From positions 4,776,501 through 4,840,500 of the forward strand of contig CM034104.1 of assembly GCA_019914945.1 (NCBI GenBank): a DNA stretch of 64,000 nt, given 5' to 3'. Positions 63,157 to 64,000 of the stretch are shown here, piece after piece. Source of the stretch: Typha latifolia (taxonomy: Eukaryota > Streptophyta > Magnoliopsida > Poales > Typhaceae). A program made the translations under genes and the position numbers. The stretch's first letter is position 1, and each line of letters opens with the position of its first letter. The notes under the pieces were generated by a model. The model had not been told where the DNA came from and ran no database searches. It saw only the letters and a list, made by a program, of their open reading frames with translations.

Positions 63157-63646
63157 TGTTACGATCCGATCACATGAGTTAAGTCGAATCAAGTCGACTA
63201 GAGTCAAGTTAGTTAGTTAGCTTTATTTTATTATTTAAATTTTAAATAAATTGAATAATTCGTGTAGATCCGATCAGCTAGAGATTTTTATTGGAGTGGA
63301 CATGTATTGATAAGGATCATTGAAATGAATTTGAGTTTAGCCAAGTTATTATTTTTATTCTTATATCATAGTCATAGAAGCATCCCGACCTTCCAAACCC
63401 TAGCTGCCTTTCATCACCAGCAGCCACCCTATCTTAAGGCCATCCACCGCCCTCCAACGACTGCAGCAATGTCGGTTAATTACCGTTCTGCCTATTTGAT
63501 CTTCCTCCACTATTTTAACCATAACTTTTCACCCAGATCTCTAATTGATTTTATTCCAGAGCCGTTAGATCCGTGACTTTCGAAATTACCTTTTAAAATC
63601 TCAGGATCATCCTACAGACGGATTATTTTAGATCTAATTTGTAACA
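63157..63646 (+). mobile_element. Solo gypsy-like LTR
   Basis: Starts TGTTACGATCCGATCACATG and ends GATCTAATTTGTAACA. Resembles the LTR at 19363-19901 at the start, the middle (TTAGATCCG block) and the end. No primer binding site follows (CATGAAGATG instead) and no second copy is adjacent, so it is most likely a solo LTR. A clear target duplication was not seen. The open frame inside (63307-63576) is not a gene. Confidence 0.62.
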
Positions 63647-63820
63647 CATGAAGATGACAAATGCACATAGGATATGTTAGAAGGCTTTGCAAATTAAGGG
63701 TCAGATGAGTTCAGTGATCTTATAATATTGTCAAATAAAATATGACCATGAGCTCATCCAATAATATTATCATTTGGCTCCTAAAAAATTAAAAAAAATT
63801 AAAATTTACGTAAATACTTA

Positions 63821-63837
63821 GGTATGCTCTTGTACCA
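63821..63837 (-). other. Primer binding site of an edge copia element
   Basis: Minus strand reads TGGTACAAGAGCATACC, a two-base variant of the TGGTATCAGAGC initiator tRNA-Met site. Confidence 0.65.
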
Positions 63838-63839
63838 AT

Positions 63840-64000
63840 TGAAAAAAATGTAAGAAATGCCCACTCTATAAATAATAATATGCAGAAAAGAAAGTGTGAA
63901 AAAGATGATCACAAACACAAAAAAATTTACGTGAAAAAATCCAAAAGGGAAAAAACTTGTAGTAGTTATAAGACTAACTTACAAAACAACTTGTCGATCT
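63840..64000 (-). mobile_element. Copia-like 5' LTR, cut by the window end
   Basis: Next to the primer binding site, the minus strand carries the conserved copia LTR word TTTTTTCCCTTTTGGATTTT followed by TTCACGTAAATT (63929-63960), also seen at 11725-11752. The rest of the LTR lies beyond 64000. Confidence 0.65.

Noticed and set aside
63307..63576. 89-codon plus-strand frame
   Set aside because: Lies wholly within the solo LTR and has no recognisable family.

Overview
The window is nuclear DNA from a flowering plant and most resembles a monocot outside the grasses. The evidence is intron-rich plant genes in a mostly AT-rich background, a steep 5'-to-3' GC fall in the L-cysteine desulfhydrase-like gene (typical of monocots), a BAHD acyltransferase close to the rice monolignol acyltransferase group, and many decayed plant retrotransposons. 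The species cannot be named from the sequence alone.

Five intact-looking protein genes are supported. They are a guanosine/cytidine-type deaminase (5 exons, 3537-7221, +), a WRKY group IIb transcription factor (5 exons, 23826-26213, +), a single-exon GeBP/STOREKEEPER-like DUF573 regulator (45059-46312, -), a single-exon class V PLP enzyme of the L-cysteine desulfhydrase type (53403-54785, +), and a two-exon BAHD acyltransferase (60619-62611, -). A five-exon GDSL esterase/lipase at 48344-49828 (-) is a pseudogene with several stops and damaged catalytic blocks. The genes belong to unrelated pathways and do not form an obvious cluster.

Transposable elements fill most of the rest. From left to right they are: a decayed LTR with a TTCGAA-motif array (820-1600, -); a LINE reverse transcriptase scrap (2127-2735, +); a copia-like LTR with primer binding site, 53-bp and 44-bp tandem repeats (10955-11833, +); an internally deleted copia element with both LTRs (13807-16669, -); a broken Ty3/gypsy-like element (19363-23266, +) carrying a 5'-truncated LINE with a perfect 17-bp target duplication (22083-22756); a nearly full-length but dead copia element (27914 to about 32655, +); a LINE ORF1 with DUF4283 (33640-35600, -); a dead hAT transposon with 8-bp target duplication (40816-43702, +); a LINE 3' half with RNase H (50307-52190, -); a copia LTR plus gag remnant (58480-60410, -); a solo gypsy-like LTR (63157-63646, +); and the edge of another copia element running off the right end (63821-64000, -).

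The most interesting signals are regulatory or structural rather than a new gene system. LTRs at three separate places carry clusters of the palindrome-like motif cGTTCGAACg just upstream of a TATA box. There is a perfect 218-bp GAA/TTC tract able to form triplex DNA. Telomere-like AACCCTA repeats occur both in the leader and in the coding sequence of the GeBP-like gene. No RNA genes, CRISPR arrays or convincing undescribed enzyme systems were seen.
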